Origin: CAVUCH01 sp963697705
GTDB taxonomy: Bacteria > Acidobacteriota > Vicinamibacteria > Vicinamibacterales > JAENWD01
DNA: 64,000 bases
Reading direction: 5' to 3'
NCBI GenBank assembly: GCA_963697705.1
Contig: CAVOPA010000005.1
Location: forward strand, 1 to 64,000
Shown here one piece after another: positions 61,483-64,000 of the stretch. Position 1 is the stretch's first letter. Every line of letters begins with the position of its first letter. The position numbers and the translations under genes are program-made. The notes under the pieces are model-generated. The model was not told the DNA's origin, searched no databases, and saw only the letters and a program-made list of their open reading frames with translations.

Positions 61483-64000
61483 TCAGGCGGCGCTGTGTGT
61501 CAGGAGGCATGGTGAGGTACTCGCCAGCCGCAGCTTTGAGATGACCAGCCGTCCTGATCGTCCCAGGTTCAACCTCACGCCGATCATGACGCGCCGCGGA
61601 TCCATCAAGACGGTCGGTCGTCCGAAGTTCGGGCTGAACAGATTGTCCGACGCCAGATCTTCCTCGGCGGTGTCATTGAGCGCATTGAGCACGTCCACGA
61701 GCAGCTCGACGCTGTCCATGCGGCTGAAGAGGAACCTCCTCGACACGCGCAGGTCCAGGAGCGATTGCGACGACAGCCGGCGCGAGCCGCGCGTTTCGAG
61801 CAGGATCCGCTGGTCACCCTGCGGCAGCGAAATCTGCGTGGTGGCCGCCCACGGCTTGCCGCTGAAGCACTGCAGATTGGCCGCAAGCACCAGGCCAGTC
61901 TTCGGCACGTCGACCGATCCCATCACCTTGAACATGTGCGGGCGATCGTTCGGCAGCCGTCCACGCGCGTTGGTGAGGTCGTTGGGATCGCGGCCGAAGT
62001 TCGGGACAAACGGCGCCACCGGCGCGACGGTGCTGGACTGCGCGCCGCCGGGAGTCGTTCCGCTGGACACCTGCAGCCCGTCGACGCGCGAGTATGTGTA
62101 CGAGCCAAAGGCCTGCCACCCGTGGGAGCGGCGCTTGTCGACGGCCATCACCAGGCCGTTGTAGGTCAGCGAGTACCCCTCCGGGTTCGTCAAGAAGAAG
62201 CGCCGGTCGGCGGTGGAGTTGACGAGCACGTGGACCGGCAGGGTCTGGCCGTCGGGCAGCGTTCGCGTGTCCGTGCGATACATGCCCCCCACATCCGTGT
62301 ACGCGATGTAGTCGCTGCCGGTCTTCCGGATGTACGCGAGCGCCACCGCCATCCCGCGCCCAACCTCGCGATCCACGCCGACGGAATACTCATCCGTCAG
62401 CGGCGCACGCATGTGGGGATCGACCTGCACGTTGAGCGTGGAATCGACCACGGAAACGAGATGGGTGTAGCCGCCCGTCGCTGCATCGAACGCCATGGTC
62501 GTAACGGGGGTGATACCCGGGTGAGTCGGAGCGACTTCCGCCGTCAGGATGCCCTGGTGGAACCGTCCGTAGCTGGCGCGCAAGATCGTTCGCCCGTCGG
62601 CGGTGAGCTTGGTCGTGACACCCAGGCGGGGTGAGATCAGGTTCCACGTGTACATCGTCCCAAGTCCCGGGATGATGTCTCCCGTTTCGTGCCCCGTCGA
62701 GATCGATCGCGGGAAGGTCCTGCGTGTAGGCGCGGTTGTGGTCGTACCGCACGCCGGCATTGATCGTCAGGCGGTCGCCTAGCGTCGCAGTATCCGTCGC
62801 AAACAGAGCAAACGTGACGAACTGGCCGCCTGAAATGGCGGGATCGCGGGAGACGGTCTGAAAGGGTTGACCGTTGTTGTCGACGAACCGCACGCCGGTC
62901 GGGATGATCTGCGTGACGTCGTGCCCGCCCTTCTCGATCTGCGTGCCGACCTTCCACTGGTGATCGCCGCCCAACCATTGTGGCTGGAAATGCGTGAGCG
63001 TCGCCTTGACCGTGTTTCGGATGAGCGTCACCTCGCCAATCTCCGCCGGCGCGCCGCTCGACACGCCGGTCACGCGGTCGAACCGGTTCGCGATCCCAAA
63101 ATCGCCTGTGCTCGGGTCGTTCTTCTGTGAAAACACGAAGCGCCCGACCCGCAGATCCCAGAACGTGTTCGGTGAGAGCGTATGCGTCAGGTTGCCGAAC
63201 GTCATGGTGGGCACGTGGGCGTGCAGGCGCACAGTGGCCTCGTACGGGGTCACGAATGTCGGAATCTGCGGATTGACCCAGTGCTCGTCATTGATGCTCG
63301 ACACCAGTTGCAGGCTTGGCTTGATCCGCCAGGTGACCTTCCCGAAGATCTTGTTCTGCTCGTAGGTGCGGGGAAAGCTCGGATCGGTGCCGGGCTGGCT
63401 GTCGTAGTCGCGCAGATACTGATAGCCGGTGAAGAACCAGACACGGTTGCGCACGACAGGGCCGCCGAGATTGCGTCGTGAAATCATGGTATCTGAGTCC
63501 GCTCGTATCCGCTGCTCGCTTTACCACCTGGAACAGGCTTCAGGACCGGCTGGCTGGTCAGCCCTGACGGCTGGCCGTAGTACGACGCGTCGTACAGAAA
63601 GCGATCGCTGCCCTGTTTGGTGATGACGTTGAAGACGCCGCCCTGGATGTTGCCGAACTCGGCGGACGCTCCGACGGACTGGACTTGGATTTCCTGAATG
63701 ACGTCAACGCTCGGCTCGGCGCGCGAGACGCCGGCGCACGGGCACGTGAAGTTCGTGCCGTCGATGAGGAACAGGTTCTCGTTGCCGCCGGAGCCGAACG
63801 TGGACATGGTGTTGACCGAGCCGCTCGACGGCGAGGTGGGCGACACGCCGGGAGCAGCCTTCATGAAATCGAACATGCTGTACCGGCGTGTGGGGATGAC
63901 GGGGAGGGACTCGGCGCCGAAGCGGGTTTCGAATCCGCTGCTTCGCGCTTCGATCCGCGAGCCGGATCCCTCGACGACAATCGACTCGGCGACGCCGGCC
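61483..64000 (-). pseudogene. Oar-like TonB-dependent receptor, 3' part, three frameshifts, runs off the window
   Basis: The 5' end lies beyond base 64000. Inside the window the plug (AGVAESIVVEGSGSRIEARS, RYSMFDFMKAAPGVS, GGNENLFLIDGTNFTCPC, SVGASAEFGNIQGGVFNVIT) leads into a barrel (RNRVWFFTGYQYLRDYDS, GDRLTINAGVRYDHNRAY, TWNLISPRLGVTTKL, RVMIGVRLNLGRSGR). Two single-base insertions within 25 bases near 63480-63505 move the frame twice around YERTQ-YHDFTTQ-LGGPVV, and a third sits in a G run near 62697. Each is repaired by deleting one base. The uncorrected C-terminus reads on through a non-aromatic tail to 61483; the usual terminal aromatic residue is not seen. It precedes the PD40 kinase at 61416 on the same strand. 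Confidence 0.82.

Overview
The window looks like a chromosomal segment of a high-GC Acidobacteriota of the Vicinamibacteria type. This is inference from gene content: Oar-like TonB-dependent receptors with an N-terminal carboxypeptidase-regulatory-like domain, serine/threonine kinases and CadC-like winged-helix regulators fused to PD40/TolB beta-propellers, CRTAC1 (VCBS plus ASPIC/UnbV) proteins, a Sig-70_X6-type sigma factor beside a PD40 kinase, and several DUF1680 glycosidases. No rRNA, tRNA, CRISPR array or complete transposase was found.

Layout. 0.1-3.7 kb: a small membrane ORF, a TIR-DUF2891 fusion and a TPR protein. 3.7-20 kb: a CRTAC1 protein, then a plant-glycan locus of TonB receptor (frameshifted), GH127, and a GH146-GH31 pair present as a 3.86-kb tandem duplication; the upstream GH31 is truncated at the junction and the downstream one is intact. 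20-30 kb: a DUF3185-like protein, a winged-helix/TPR regulator divergent from a small secreted protein, an amidohydrolase, a gamma-glutamyltransferase, an AlkD-like protein, a cupredoxin-like protein and an NmrA-like protein, separated by gene fragments. 30-40 kb: a SnoaL-like protein, a winged-helix remnant split by a 211-bp MITE, a TonB receptor, two winged-helix/PD40 regulators and an aspartyl protease; protease and regulator form a second tandem duplication. 40-50 kb: secreted proteins, a frameshifted kinase-PD40 gene, and a sigma factor-kinase pair divergent from a second secreted-protein paralogue. 50-64 kb: TonB receptor, outer-membrane barrel, DUF1801 protein with a duplicated 3' fragment, a large kinase-AAA-TPR regulator, a decayed kinase-PD40 gene and the 3' part of another TonB receptor.

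How the genes fit together. The GH127/GH146/GH31 set with its TonB receptor suggests uptake and stripping of beta-L-arabinofuranosylated plant material. Elsewhere TonB receptors sit next to PD40-propeller regulators or kinases, which suggests paired import and sensing.

Two themes stand out. First, the region is strongly rearranged: two tandem duplications, repeated 3'-end gene fragments, a MITE, a three-copy GGTTCC/GGAACC hairpin element and a short palindromic repeat. Second, about 29 frameshifts fall mostly in TonB receptors and PD40 genes, most behaving as +1 insertions, while other long genes are open. Whether that is real decay or base-calling error cannot be settled from this sequence. 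Coordinates of frameshifts are approximate, and homology calls rest on motif recognition, not on a search.
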